From positions 1,302,001 to 1,366,000 of the forward strand of contig NZ_CP145335.1 in assembly GCF_049568105.1 (NCBI RefSeq): a DNA stretch of 64,000 nt, in the 5' to 3' direction. Origin of the DNA: Salinisphaera sp049568105. Lineage in GTDB: Bacteria > Pseudomonadota > Gammaproteobacteria > Nevskiales > Salinisphaeraceae. The first letter of the stretch is position 1. Each line of letters opens with the position of its first letter. Made by a program: the position numbers and the translations under genes. A model generated the notes under the pieces. The model made no database searches and was not told the origin of the DNA. It saw only the letters and a list, made by a program, of their open reading frames with translations. Below, in pieces: positions 1 through 8,632 of the stretch.

Positions 1-965
1 GGTTTGAAGCGGCCTGAGGTCAGCTGCCCCGCCTGCAAGGGCATGGCGAAAAAGACATCGTCCATCGTCAGCTGCTGGCCCGGTGCCAGTGGTTCGCGGG
101 CATAGACGCCACGCTGTAGAGCCGCCAGGGCATCCCGTTCGGCCTGGGTATGGCGAGTTTCGCGGGTATCGTCGCCGCACAGCGCCACGGCCTTTTTATA
201 CGCCGCGAGCCAGGCCCGAACCTGCTCCGGATCGGCCGAATAGGCATTGAGCTGGGTGACCGGGCCGTCGACGACGCCGACATGTTTTTCGAACATGCGC
301 GCGCCCTTGGCATAGGCCGCGATCACGACATCGGTGTCGCCGGGATCCTCATGGGTCGACCAGCCGATCGTGGTATTGCGATAGCGCTCGCGCAGGCGAT
401 CGATCTGGTTGAGCTGGCAGTGCTCGTCCGGGGTCGGATACAACGCCACACAATGCATCAGCGCATGATCGATACCGCGGTGATGGCAGAAGCTCGAGAT
501 ATTATCGATCGAGGCGATGTCCTGGCCGCCGGTAGACACGATCACCGGTAAATTGGCCTCGGAAATCCGTTCAAGCAAAGGCCAGTCCTGACAGGAGGCA
601 CTAGCGACCTTGATGATGTCGAAGCCTATCTCCTCGATGACCTCCACCGACTCTTCGTCGAAGGGCGTGCACATAGTCAGCAGATTCTGGGCACGGGCAG
701 CATCGAACATCGTCTGAAATTCGTCGCGCGACAGCTCGGTCGATAGAAACCGCTGGATATGCTTGGGTTCGCTGGCTTCGCGATAATCCGGATGGATGAA
801 CGTATCGAGTTGCCGGAACTGGAACTTGATCGCCGCGCGCACCCCATATTCGGCGGCGGCGGCGCCCATTTCGCGAATGATCCTCAGGCCGTGCTCGACG
901 TCGCCTTGATGGTTGTTGGCCATCTCGAATACGAACAGGTCGTTGAAATCATAGGATTGACGCAT
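1..965 (-). CDS. neuB: NeuB-family nonulosonic acid synthase, 3' end cut by window edge
   Basis: Reads from an ATG at 965 (minus strand) without a stop to base 1, giving at least 321 residues. A strong AGAGGAG ribosome site lies just upstream. The N-terminus contains FEMANNHQGD, the hallmark of NeuB-type synthases, which condense phosphoenolpyruvate with an N-acylated hexosamine (ManNAc or a relative) to make sialic, legionaminic or pseudaminic acid. KFQF, KVAS and STGG strand motifs of the TIM barrel follow. The last ~45 readable residues begin the C-terminal SAF (antifreeze-like) domain (LAPGQQLTMDDV). The gene lies 35 bp after the oxidoreductase at 1001 and is probably cotranscribed with it. 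The exact sugar product cannot be told from sequence. Family call is firm; the symbol is used in the broad sense. Confidence 0.9.
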   Translation of the reverse strand, partial: MRQSYDFNDLFVFEMANNHQGDVEHGLRIIREMGAAAAEYGVRAAIKFQFRQLDTFIHPDYREASEPKHIQRFLSTELSRDEFQTMFDAARAQNLLTMCTPFDEESVEVIEEIGFDIIKVASASCQDWPLLERISEANLPVIVSTGGQDIASIDNISSFCHHRGIDHALMHCVALYPTPDEHCQLNQIDRLRERYRNTTIGWSTHEDPGDTDVVIAAYAKGARMFEKHVGVVDGPVTQLNAYSADPEQVRAWLAAYKKAVALCGDDTRETRHTQAERDALAALQRGVYAREPLAPGQQLTMDDVFFAMPLQAGQLTSGRFK

Positions 966-1000
966 ACGGGCGCTCCTCTTGTTGTCTTGCGGTGACGCGC

Positions 1001-2095
1001 TCAGGCGCCAGCCATGCCGCGGATGTCGTAGGGTTCGGCTTCATCGAGGCGCACGACCCGTCGTTCCCGGTGCGAGCGGTGGGCGGCCGCGATTACCATC
1101 ATGGTATCCAGCCCGCGCGATAGCTCTAGCGGTGAGGCCGAGCCATCCTGCACGTGGGCCGCGATGTGCTCGAGTTCGGCGATGAAATCGTCGGGCCGGC
1201 TCTTGGTGAAACTCTCGGTCTGGGCTTCTGTACTCCCCGAGCCGTGGATAACGGCATCGGCACCCGGCGCATAGCCGGCGACCCACTCGACGAAACCGGT
1301 GCTGCCCTGCAGGCGCGCCCATTTGCGCGTGGGCTGGGTGACCACATCTTGAACCACCCGGCCACGCAGCCCGTTTTCGGTGGTCAGGTGCAGGGCTGCC
1401 AGCCGGTCGTATTCGGCAGCCCCATCCGAGACGATATCGAGCAGCGCCGAGACTTCGACAACGCGCCCGGCGCCGACGACATGCGCCATGTGCTGCCAAA
1501 GATTAAGGGCATGCGAATGTTCGCCCAGCGCGCCACCGCCGCGTCGCCAGTAGCCGAGATAGCTGTCGGCCGGTCCATCCAGCCAGTGGTGGGCAGCGAA
1601 GATCCCGCCCCAGTATTCGCGGAATTCGACGTCCAGCGTGGCCACGGTGCCAGCGGTCTCGGCGCTCGCCAGTGCGTCGAAGCGCCGGGTTGCAAGGCCG
1701 ACCACGTGGTCGTAGCCGACGAACACACGCACTCCAGCCGCCCGGGCGCGTTCGAACACCTGGCGGTCGAGTTCGGAGACCGGGGTACTGGCCGGTTTCT
1801 CGATCAGAATGGCGCTCGGGCCCTCGTCAATGGCGGCCAGCGCCAAAGGCATATGCGCATCCGGCGGCGTACCGATGATGATCAGGTCGTGGTGGCCGCT
1901 CGGCGCATCGGCCGGATCGTACAGCCCGATCGCCTCGTCCCAGGCGCCGTAGCGGCCGGGGTAGATATCGTGCCGCGTGCGCTTGAGCGCCGCCGGATCG
2001 GGGTCGCAGATATCCACCGACCAGCCGAGCGAGCGCGCCGCGTGGGCCATATGATTGCCGATCGAGCCGGCGCCGAAGATCTTGACTGTGTCCAT
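1001..2095 (-). CDS. Gfo/Idh/MocA-family NAD(P)-dependent sugar oxidoreductase
   Basis: About 364 residues. The N-terminal Rossmann fold opens with VKIFGAGSIGNHMA (GxGxxG-type dinucleotide site), followed by IGTPPDAH and the LIEKPAS strand-turn carrying the EKP motif typical of the family. The C-terminal part holds the alpha/beta substrate domain. I place the start at the ATG at 2095 because it sits directly before the Rossmann strand; an in-frame ATG at 2149 would add 18 residues with no domain support. Such enzymes oxidise or reduce ring positions of nucleotide sugars or free sugars. Directly upstream of the NeuB-family gene on the same strand, it most likely acts in nonulosonic acid or related sugar synthesis (inference). 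Substrate unknown. Confidence 0.85.
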   Translation of the reverse strand: MDTVKIFGAGSIGNHMAHAARSLGWSVDICDPDPAALKRTRHDIYPGRYGAWDEAIGLYDPADAPSGHHDLIIIGTPPDAHMPLALAAIDEGPSAILIEKPASTPVSELDRQVFERARAAGVRVFVGYDHVVGLATRRFDALASAETAGTVATLDVEFREYWGGIFAAHHWLDGPADSYLGYWRRGGGALGEHSHALNLWQHMAHVVGAGRVVEVSALLDIVSDGAAEYDRLAALHLTTENGLRGRVVQDVVTQPTRKWARLQGSTGFVEWVAGYAPGADAVIHGSGSTEAQTESFTKSRPDDFIAELEHIAAHVQDGSASPLELSRGLDTMMVIAAAHRSHRERRVVRLDEAEPYDIRGMAGA

Positions 2096-2207
2096 GGTCG
2101 CGTCGGGTAGCATGGTGAACGAAACTTCGCCCAAAGCGCGAAGCCGCACGAGAATAGCAGCCGCGGCCGCCGGCGGTCAGGCCGTGGCGTGTAGACAAGG
2201 GAGCGCG
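2096..2207. promoter_or_regulatory. Divergent intergenic region between the minus-strand sugar operon and the plus-strand glycan cluster
   Basis: The 112 bp between two divergently transcribed genes must hold at least one promoter for each direction. I see no convincing -35/-10 pair. A GC-rich stretch with CGCGGCCGCCGGCGG lies near the middle, and AAGGGAG, the ribosome site of the following gene, lies at the right end. Confidence 0.35.
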
Positions 2208-3050
2208 ATGAAGATTTTCGGCCTGACCGTGGTGAAAAACGAAGGCGATATTATCGGTCAAACCCTGACCGCGGCACTGGCCTGGTGTGATCGCATCGCG
2301 GTGCTCGACAACGATAGCGACGACGATACCGTGGCCGAGGTCGAGGCCGTGGCGGCGGCGCATCCAGATCGAATCGAGTTCATTGGCCGCTATACCGGGG
2401 CATTCCACAACGATCTGCGCATGATCCCGTTCCAGCGTCTGTTCGGTGAAGCCAGCACCGACGACTGGTGGTGCCGGCTCGATGGGGACGAGTTCTATCC
2501 GCAGGATCCGAAAGCCTTTCTCGCAGCATTGTCGCCGCTGGAATGTCGCGTGAACGCGATCAACTTGTTCTACGAATACACCGATGTCGACTGGTCGGCC
2601 TGGCAGGCGGGCCAGGAGAGCCTGGCCGATCGTCAGCGCCCGATCCACGAGCGGCGTCGCTATTATCGGGCTGCCTACGAGGAGCTGCGCTTCATGCGTC
2701 ACCATCCGAAGCTACGCTGGTGTGGCGGCGAGCACTGGCCGACCCCCCGCGGGCCGTTGGCCGCACACCGGATCGTCATGCAGCATTTTCGGGCGCGTGA
2801 CCCGGAGCAGTTGCAACGCCGTCTAGCGGTACGCCAGATCGCGGCCGAGCGCGGTCGGCGCAAGCCTGACCACCACTGGCGGGTTTCGGCCTCGGACTGG
2901 CAGAGTCAGATCGTCGACCATCGACACTGCTATTACGATGACCATTCAGGCGTGTTCCGCTACGAGGCGCGCCGTTTTTCTGATCCGCCGGGCAAGCGTT
3001 TCGGCCAGAATCTGCGGCGCGCGGCCATGGCGCTGGGCTGGCGAACCTGA
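2208..3050 (+). CDS. Family 2 glycosyltransferase
   Basis: 280 residues beginning MKIFGLTVVKNE, the GT-A opening of small family 2 glycosyltransferases that keep a nucleotide-sugar site in the first strand. VLDNDSDDDT and the metal-binding DGDEF (DxD-type) motif follow within the first ~100 residues. The remaining half is rich in Arg, His and Trp and has no membrane segment, so a cytosolic or peripherally membrane-bound enzyme is expected. The ATG at 2208 is chosen because AAGGGAG lies 5 bases upstream and the GT-A fold starts at once. It is the first gene of the plus-strand glycan cluster; donor and acceptor are unknown. Confidence 0.85.
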   Translation: MKIFGLTVVKNEGDIIGQTLTAALAWCDRIAVLDNDSDDDTVAEVEAVAAAHPDRIEFIGRYTGAFHNDLRMIPFQRLFGEASTDDWWCRLDGDEFYPQDPKAFLAALSPLECRVNAINLFYEYTDVDWSAWQAGQESLADRQRPIHERRRYYRAAYEELRFMRHHPKLRWCGGEHWPTPRGPLAAHRIVMQHFRARDPEQLQRRLAVRQIAAERGRRKPDHHWRVSASDWQSQIVDHRHCYYDDHSGVFRYEARRFSDPPGKRFGQNLRRAAMALGWRT

Positions 3051-3167
3051 ATCTCTGCCGCACGACGCGCCGTGCCCCGGGGTCGTAACCTGCGATCGAT
3101 CTTCTATAATCGGCGTCGGTGTCGACAGACCCAGTGATTCAACACGAGGCGGTGGCCGGTTGGTGAT

Positions 3168-4094
3168 ATGAAAAATCTGTTTCGAACCAATAAGCAAGGC
3201 CATAACAAGGCGTTGTGGAATTATTTCGTCAAAGGCACGCCCAGGCGCCGCCAGTGGTATGCGGCGCGTCTCGGTGCCAAGCAGGGGGCGCCGCTGGACG
3301 CGCGCCAGCGCTTGGCCAAGGAGCTCGCGGCGTCGAACGACAGCCACGAGATCCCGCACCGGGATGGTTTTGCCGTATTGCCTCCGGGCACGTTCCCAGA
3401 AGTCGATGACATCGTCGGTACCGCGCGCGAGATCATCGCCGCGCGTGAATCCGAGATCACCCCGGGGAATAAGGATTTCCTGCAGCAGGGTTATCTGGAT
3501 GCGGCCCATCTCAGCGATGACTCGCCATTTTTGCGCTTTGCCTTGCGTGACGATGTGATCGCGGCGATTGCCCGTTATCTGGGCGTGGTGCCGGTACTGG
3601 CCAAGATCGATGTCTGGAAATCCGATAATGCTCCGTCACAGCATCACGCCAGCCAGCTCTATCACTGCGACTGGGACGATACGACCCAGCTCAAGATCTT
3701 CATCTACGCCAGCGACGTGGATACCGCGAGCGGCCCCCTGACGCTCATGGAAGCCGAGGCCTCGGACAAGCTGCGGGCGTCGATCGGCTATACCTACGGC
3801 CGCAAGGGCTATCGCGTGAGCGACGAGGTCGCTGATCGCGTGGTCGGCCGCGAGCCGCAGCACGAAGTCACCGGTGCCGCTGGTACTGCCGTGTTGGCCG
3901 ACACCAGCCGCTGTTTCCACTATGGCAGCCGCGTACAACAGGGCGGCCAGCCGCGCCTCGTCGGTTTTTTCCAGTTCGTCACGCCGACCAGTTTCCTGTT
4001 CCCGCCAGAGGGCTATAAACAGACGGCGCCCTATCGCGGGCTGGCACGCGACGATCATTCGGAGCTCGTCCGAATGGTATTGGGCGCGGTCTAG
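3168..4094 (+). CDS. PhyH-like Fe(II)/2-oxoglutarate dioxygenase
   Basis: 308 residues. The predicted iron ligands are visible: H166-C-D168 (in LYHCDWDD) and a distal H251 (RCFHYGSR), with R263 placed to hold 2-oxoglutarate. This is the HxD...H...R arrangement of the phytanoyl-CoA dioxygenase superfamily, whose members hydroxylate or otherwise oxidise small molecules and lipids or sugars. The first ~60 residues are basic and have no domain I recognise. Lying between two glycosyltransferase genes, it probably tailors a sugar or lipid component of the surface glycan (inference); the substrate is unknown. The ATG at 3168 fits. Confidence 0.72.
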   Translation: MKNLFRTNKQGHNKALWNYFVKGTPRRRQWYAARLGAKQGAPLDARQRLAKELAASNDSHEIPHRDGFAVLPPGTFPEVDDIVGTAREIIAARESEITPGNKDFLQQGYLDAAHLSDDSPFLRFALRDDVIAAIARYLGVVPVLAKIDVWKSDNAPSQHHASQLYHCDWDDTTQLKIFIYASDVDTASGPLTLMEAEASDKLRASIGYTYGRKGYRVSDEVADRVVGREPQHEVTGAAGTAVLADTSRCFHYGSRVQQGGQPRLVGFFQFVTPTSFLFPPEGYKQTAPYRGLARDDHSELVRMVLGAV

Positions 4095-4144
4095 ACACGG
4101 GCCTGAGCGCAACGCAATGGTGCGGCGCTCGCCTACGAAAGCTC

Positions 4145-5179
4145 ATGAGTCGAATTGCTCACCTCAATCTAGCGCGCGGTTATCGAGGCGGGGAACGCCA
4201 GACCGAATTGCTGATTCGCGAGCTCGCGCGGCGCGGCGTGGCCCAGCGCCTGGTGGCGCGGCGAGGCCAGCCACTTGCTGCGCGTCTGGCCGATCTGTCG
4301 GATCTTGAGATCGTGCCTGTTCGCAAGCCGTTCGCTATGCACCTGGCGGCGGTGCGAGGGGCGGTGCTACATGCCCACGAAACCCGGGCTGCGCAGCTGG
4401 CCTGGTTGCGCTCGCGCGTGGCCGGTACGCCCTATATCGTCACGCGCCGTATCGGTAAGCGGCCGAGCGCGAGTGTGGTCACCCGCGCCATCTATCGCGA
4501 TGCGGCGGCCTGTGTCGGCGTTGCCGGTTCGGTGGCGCGGGAAATCGCAGACTATGCCAATCGCGATGTGGCGACCATCTATAGCGCACTGTCTGACCTG
4601 CCGGTCGACCCGACGCGTGCCCGGGCCTTGCGTAAACGCTGGGGCGATGCATTCGTGGTGCTGAATGTTGCGGCGCTGGTCGATGCCCAGAAAGGACAGT
4701 CGCATCTGATCGAAGCTGCGCGCCGGGCTGCGGCGCAGCGGCCAAGCATGCATTTCGTGCTGGCCGGGGCCGGTCGTGACCGCCAAGTCTTCGAACGCCA
4801 GGCCAACGGGTTGGCCAACGTCGAATTCGCCGGTTTCGTCGACAACGTCGGCGATTACCTGGCCGCTGCCGATGCGTTCGTATTGCCATCGCGCCACGAA
4901 GGCATCGGCGGGGCCGCGCTGGATGCGATGCGTGCCGGCTTGCCGGTGGTGGCTTCGGCGGTCGACGGGTTGCCGGAGTTCGTCGATGACGGCTACAACG
5001 GTTTGTTGGTGCCGCCCGGCGACCCAAACGCCTTGTACGATGCGATCGCTCGTCTGCAGGACGAGCCCGAGTTGGCACGATCTCTGGGCACCGCAGGCCG
5101 GCGCACCGCGGTGCGTTTTTCGGTGGCGCGCATGGCCGATGCATACCAGGCGCTGTACGCGCGTATTGCCCATGTTTAG
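4145..5179 (+). CDS. Glycosyltransferase, GT4-like (GT-B fold)
   Basis: 344 residues. The N-terminal half has the GT-B acceptor fold (HLNLARGYRGGERQTELL, with the Gly-Gly-Glu/Gln loop near residue 15). The C-terminal half carries the nucleotide-sugar fold: LNVAALVDAQKGQ, VLAGAGRD, and the EX7E-like motif PSRHEGIGGAALDAMRAG followed by GLPEFV. It should add one sugar from an NDP donor with retention of configuration. The stop overlaps the next gene's start by 8 bp, so the two are probably translationally coupled. Sugar specificity unknown. Confidence 0.88.
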   Translation: MSRIAHLNLARGYRGGERQTELLIRELARRGVAQRLVARRGQPLAARLADLSDLEIVPVRKPFAMHLAAVRGAVLHAHETRAAQLAWLRSRVAGTPYIVTRRIGKRPSASVVTRAIYRDAAACVGVAGSVAREIADYANRDVATIYSALSDLPVDPTRARALRKRWGDAFVVLNVAALVDAQKGQSHLIEAARRAAAQRPSMHFVLAGAGRDRQVFERQANGLANVEFAGFVDNVGDYLAAADAFVLPSRHEGIGGAALDAMRAGLPVVASAVDGLPEFVDDGYNGLLVPPGDPNALYDAIARLQDEPELARSLGTAGRRTAVRFSVARMADAYQALYARIAHV

Positions 5180-6275
5180 GCCCGATCCAGTCTTGTATCA
5201 GCACGCGCTTGGCGATGCGCCCGACTGGGTGCGCGCCGTGGCGGACTCTTTAGAGGCCACGCGTTTAGTCGAGCAGGGCTTCGAGGCTCATGGGAGTGGC
5301 GAGCAGGCCGACGACGCCGAGGTTGGAAGTACGCTCGTGGCCAGCGACCGGGTCCTGCATTGGCTCGACGAGGCCGCTGTTGCGCGTGCCCTGGATGCGG
5401 CTCATCGAGTGGCTTCATTCGGCGTGTTTCGCATCGCGACCCGCTATTCGGCCGGCCCGTTGGTCGATGGCCTAAACGAATTCGCCAGCGTGCATGACGC
5501 CGAATGGTGGCGCGAGCGGATTGCTGCTGTGTTCGGCCATGCCGAGACGATCGAAAATACGCCGCGCGAATACTGTGTGATTGTCACTGCTCCGGTCGAT
5601 GCAGCGTTAGCGGCCAAGGTGGCGGATCTGCAAAAGCGGGCCAAGCGCCGGGCGACTTGGATGCGCCGGCGCCAGCGCTTGGCCGGCCGGCTTTGGCGCG
5701 TGGTTCGTCGTACTGTTTCGGAACGGCGTCTATTACAGGAACTGACCGGCAAGCACGTTGCGCTGGTCGGTAACGCGGCCTCGCTGGCCGAGCGCGATTA
5801 TGGGCGCGCGATCGATGCTGCCGATATCGTGGTGCGCTGTAATCGAGGGATTCTGGTCGCGGCGCATTCACATGGCAGCCGTACCGACTGGGTGGTGACC
5901 GGCTTGCCAATCAGCCGGGAAACAGCCAAAGCACGCGGTATACAGCGTATTATTTGGGTCAGCCGCCGGGCCAAGATGATGCGTAACATGCCGGCCTGGA
6001 TGTTCGCCTCCGGCCGGCTGCATATCTTTTCAAAAGCACGCGATCGGCATCTGGCGCGTGAACTGGGCAAGACCGCGTCCACCGGCATGAAGGCGATCGA
6101 CTTGCTGGCCGCCTCGGACTGTGCGCGTCTGAATATCTATGGCTTCGATTTTGGCGCTTCTCATTCGGCCAGTCAGCCTACGCGGCCGATGTCGCCCGAT
6201 CACGACTTCGACGCCGAACGGCGGCGTGCGTTGTTGCTGATCGAATCGGATGAGCGTCTGACGCTGCTCCGTTAG
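5172..6275 (+). CDS. GT29 (sialyltransferase-like) protein with degenerate methyltransferase-like N-terminus
   Basis: 367 residues from the ATG at 5172. The C-terminal domain has the two signatures of family GT29: an L-motif-like segment VALVGNAASL (residues ~196-205, followed by DIVVRCNRG) and an S-motif-like STGMKAIDLLA (from residue 303), then NIYGFDF. The first ~140 residues resemble the second half of a class I SAM methyltransferase (SDRVLHWLDEAAVARAL, near residue 58), but the glycine-rich SAM loop that should precede it is missing. A basic linker (~150-190) joins the halves. GT29 enzymes transfer sialic acid or Kdo-type sugars from CMP donors; a NeuB-family gene lies at the left edge of the window. 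Domain calls are by eye; the GT29 part is the firmer one. Confidence 0.75.
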   Translation: MFRPDPVLYQHALGDAPDWVRAVADSLEATRLVEQGFEAHGSGEQADDAEVGSTLVASDRVLHWLDEAAVARALDAAHRVASFGVFRIATRYSAGPLVDGLNEFASVHDAEWWRERIAAVFGHAETIENTPREYCVIVTAPVDAALAAKVADLQKRAKRRATWMRRRQRLAGRLWRVVRRTVSERRLLQELTGKHVALVGNAASLAERDYGRAIDAADIVVRCNRGILVAAHSHGSRTDWVVTGLPISRETAKARGIQRIIWVSRRAKMMRNMPAWMFASGRLHIFSKARDRHLARELGKTASTGMKAIDLLAASDCARLNIYGFDFGASHSASQPTRPMSPDHDFDAERRRALLLIESDERLTLLR

Positions 6276-6299
6276 CCGGGCTGTAGTCGAGGAGAATTC

Positions 6300-7364
6300 A
6301 TGTTGCGCTGGCGACGGTGGAGTGGATATAAGAAAGTCCTGTATGTCGATCGTTTTTATCCCGACAAAGGGCTGACTCGGCGCGAGGAAAAACGGCGCGA
6401 CAAATCGCACCGCGAGCGATTTCGCGGCCAGGATGGTTTTTTTCGAGCGGCCTTGCACTCCCGGTTTCGAGTTACCGAGATCAAACTCGACGATCTCATG
6501 CGACGAGGTCGGTCGTTTGCCGATCGCTTCGACTACATCGTGGTCTGTAGCAAGGCTGATTCGAGCGGCCAGGGCCGGCATTGGCGGGAGTTCAATGGTT
6601 TGGCCGATATCACGTCCCGGCCCAAAGCATTGTTCCTGTGTAATGAGCGTGCTGATTACATGCCCGACGATCAGTGTCTGGATCGGTTCGACGTGGTCTT
6701 CAAGCGCGAGCCGTTCCGCGATCTCGAGCGTTACAACCTGCAGCCCCGCAATCGAGACAAGATTCGCAAGACCTGGCTAAGCTGCCAACTGGTACCGACG
6801 CGTCGCGATAACATCGATCACATCCGGGTGGCCGATTACAGTTATGACGCGCCTGCTCCGGAGCCCAAAAACGATGTGTTTTTCGCCGGCAAACAGAGTT
6901 CGCCGGAGCGCTCCCGTGCCTGGGCGCGGATCCTGGCCTCGGATTTGCGCGCCAGCGGCGGTATCCAGCCGCACAATATCGCGCCGGATGTAGCACCGAC
7001 GATCGCCGGGCCGAAGCTAAAACCCGAGGCGTTTCAGCATGCCCTGCGCGATGCCTGCGTCGATCTGGCGCTGGAGGGCACCAGCGAGTTTTCGCATCGC
7101 CATCTGGAAATATGGCTGCTTACCGGGTTTTGTCTGAGCAGCCCTTCGATACGCGAGCTGTCGCTTCCGGGCGAGCCGCGCGAGAACGAACATTTTGTCT
7201 GCTATGACGATCATGACGACCTGATCGATAAAATTCGTTTTTATGCCGAGCATCGTGAACCCCGAGAGCGTATCGCCCAGGCCGGCCATGATCGGTTCAT
7301 GGCGCACTACGATTTTCGTGCCCACGGCACATTCATCGAACGCTGTCTGTCAGGTGATGCCTAA
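6300..7364 (+). CDS. CgeB-like glycosyltransferase, paralog 1
   Basis: 354 residues. It is clearly paralogous to the product of 10341-11384: both share VLY(V/I)xR(F/Y)YPD at the N-terminus, YIVVCSKADSSGxGR in the middle, FKREPF/FKREHY, and a long conserved C-terminal block with EF(S/T)HRH, FCLSSPSIR, EHFVC and DDLIDKIRFYA. The C-terminal block resembles the GT-B C-terminal domain of CgeB/DUF3880-type glycosyltransferases (Glyco_trans_1_2). AGGAGAATTC supplies a clear ribosome site before the ATG at 6300. No signal peptide or membrane segment. A cytosolic glycan-assembly role is inferred; the donor is unknown. Confidence 0.65.
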   Translation: MLRWRRWSGYKKVLYVDRFYPDKGLTRREEKRRDKSHRERFRGQDGFFRAALHSRFRVTEIKLDDLMRRGRSFADRFDYIVVCSKADSSGQGRHWREFNGLADITSRPKALFLCNERADYMPDDQCLDRFDVVFKREPFRDLERYNLQPRNRDKIRKTWLSCQLVPTRRDNIDHIRVADYSYDAPAPEPKNDVFFAGKQSSPERSRAWARILASDLRASGGIQPHNIAPDVAPTIAGPKLKPEAFQHALRDACVDLALEGTSEFSHRHLEIWLLTGFCLSSPSIRELSLPGEPRENEHFVCYDDHDDLIDKIRFYAEHREPRERIAQAGHDRFMAHYDFRAHGTFIERCLSGDA

Positions 7365-7408
7365 CGGCCGCGCCGATCACCTTGGGCCGTACAGCACAGT
7401 CTTCTGAT

Positions 7409-8632
7409 ATGCGTTTATTGCACTGCGTGAATTTGGAAGCCGTCGGCGGTGTCGAGCACCAGTTTCTGGCGTTTGTGCGTCGCTCGACCGAAATGATGGA
7501 CCTGACACACGATGTGATGCTCCGGGGCTATGCCGTACACGACAGTTTTCGGGCCGAACTGAACGAATACTGCGACACAATTCATTTTGATCGTTATCGC
7601 CACGGTATTCATTTGCCACGCAAGCCGGCGGCCGTGCGTCGTTGGCATCTCAAACGAATACTGGCTCGCTCTTCGGCGGATCTGGTCGTGTTATGGAACG
7701 GCATTGCAGGCCATCTAGAAACCGTGCGTTTGATTAACGATCGGCCTTGTGTGTATTGGGATCGCGGCTCGTCCTGGACTGCTGGCAGCGAAACACGCAA
7801 AGCCGAGGTGCTTGCCCGCGTGCCGTATGCGATCTCGAACTCGACCGCCAGTCAACGGATGCTCGAACTGCGTTGGCATTACAAAGGCCAGCTCAGAGTC
7901 TGTCGCAATGCCCTGCGACCGACGGTGGCCGGACGTACCCTGTCATCTCGCGACCAGCGGCCATCGAAGACATTGACGATCGGTGTGGCTGCGCGCCTGG
8001 TCGGCCTGAAAGGCGTGGCACTGGCTCTGCACGCCTTGCGCCATCTGCACCGGCAAGGCATCGATGCCCGTCTGCTGATTGCCGGTACCGGGCCTGCGCA
8101 GGCATCGCTACAGGCTCTGGTGCAGCAGCTGGAAATCGACGATTCGGTCGTTTTTGCCGGACTGGTCGATGATATGACGGCGTTCTATTCCAGTATCGAC
8201 TGTCTGTTGCATTTGCCGCTTCGCGAGTCTTTCGGCGGCGTCGCGCTGGAGGCAATGGCCTGTGGCTGTCCGGTGGTGGCTAGCGGTGTGGACGGCTTGC
8301 CGGAAATCGTGCGCCATCAGGAAACCGGATGGGTCCTGCGGCCGGAGCTGGATCTGCAGGCGTATGTCGCTCTGGGCGGTTCGGAGGTCGGCTTACCCCC
8401 CTATATGTATGACCCTTATGACGACGGTCTCAGTCCACCCCGAGCGGTGCGTCCAGAGGCAGCCGCGCAGGCTATTCTGGATTTGACCCGTGACCGGGCG
8501 CGTTATCGATACCTCTGCGAGCAGGCACGTCGCGTGGCCTATGAGGTCTTCGATTACGACCGGCATGTCGCGCAGGTCGTTGCCTATTTCGAAGACATCG
8601 TACAGGGCTCGTCGGCCGATACCGATCGCTAA
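7409..8632 (+). CDS. Glycosyltransferase, GT4 family
   Basis: 407 residues. It has a GT-B fold with LHCVNLEAVGGVEHQF at the start, IGVAARLVGLKGV opening the donor domain (~residue 190), LLIAGTGP, and the catalytic region PLRESFGGVALEAMACG followed by VASGVDGLPEIV. These are the EX7E-type signatures of retaining GT4 enzymes. I take the ATG at 7409 because the fold begins there; an in-frame ATG at 7382 adds nine residues without support. It is the last gene before a 770-bp non-coding stretch and probably ends the operon that begins at 2208. Donor and acceptor unknown. Confidence 0.88.
   Translation: MRLLHCVNLEAVGGVEHQFLAFVRRSTEMMDLTHDVMLRGYAVHDSFRAELNEYCDTIHFDRYRHGIHLPRKPAAVRRWHLKRILARSSADLVVLWNGIAGHLETVRLINDRPCVYWDRGSSWTAGSETRKAEVLARVPYAISNSTASQRMLELRWHYKGQLRVCRNALRPTVAGRTLSSRDQRPSKTLTIGVAARLVGLKGVALALHALRHLHRQGIDARLLIAGTGPAQASLQALVQQLEIDDSVVFAGLVDDMTAFYSSIDCLLHLPLRESFGGVALEAMACGCPVVASGVDGLPEIVRHQETGWVLRPELDLQAYVALGGSEVGLPPYMYDPYDDGLSPPRAVRPEAAAQAILDLTRDRARYRYLCEQARRVAYEVFDYDRHVAQVVAYFEDIVQGSSADTDR

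Noticed and set aside
1154..2110. Long plus-strand frame (318 codons) opposite the Gfo/Idh gene
   Set aside because: Antisense shadow of a well-supported oxidoreductase, caused by GC-rich third codon positions.
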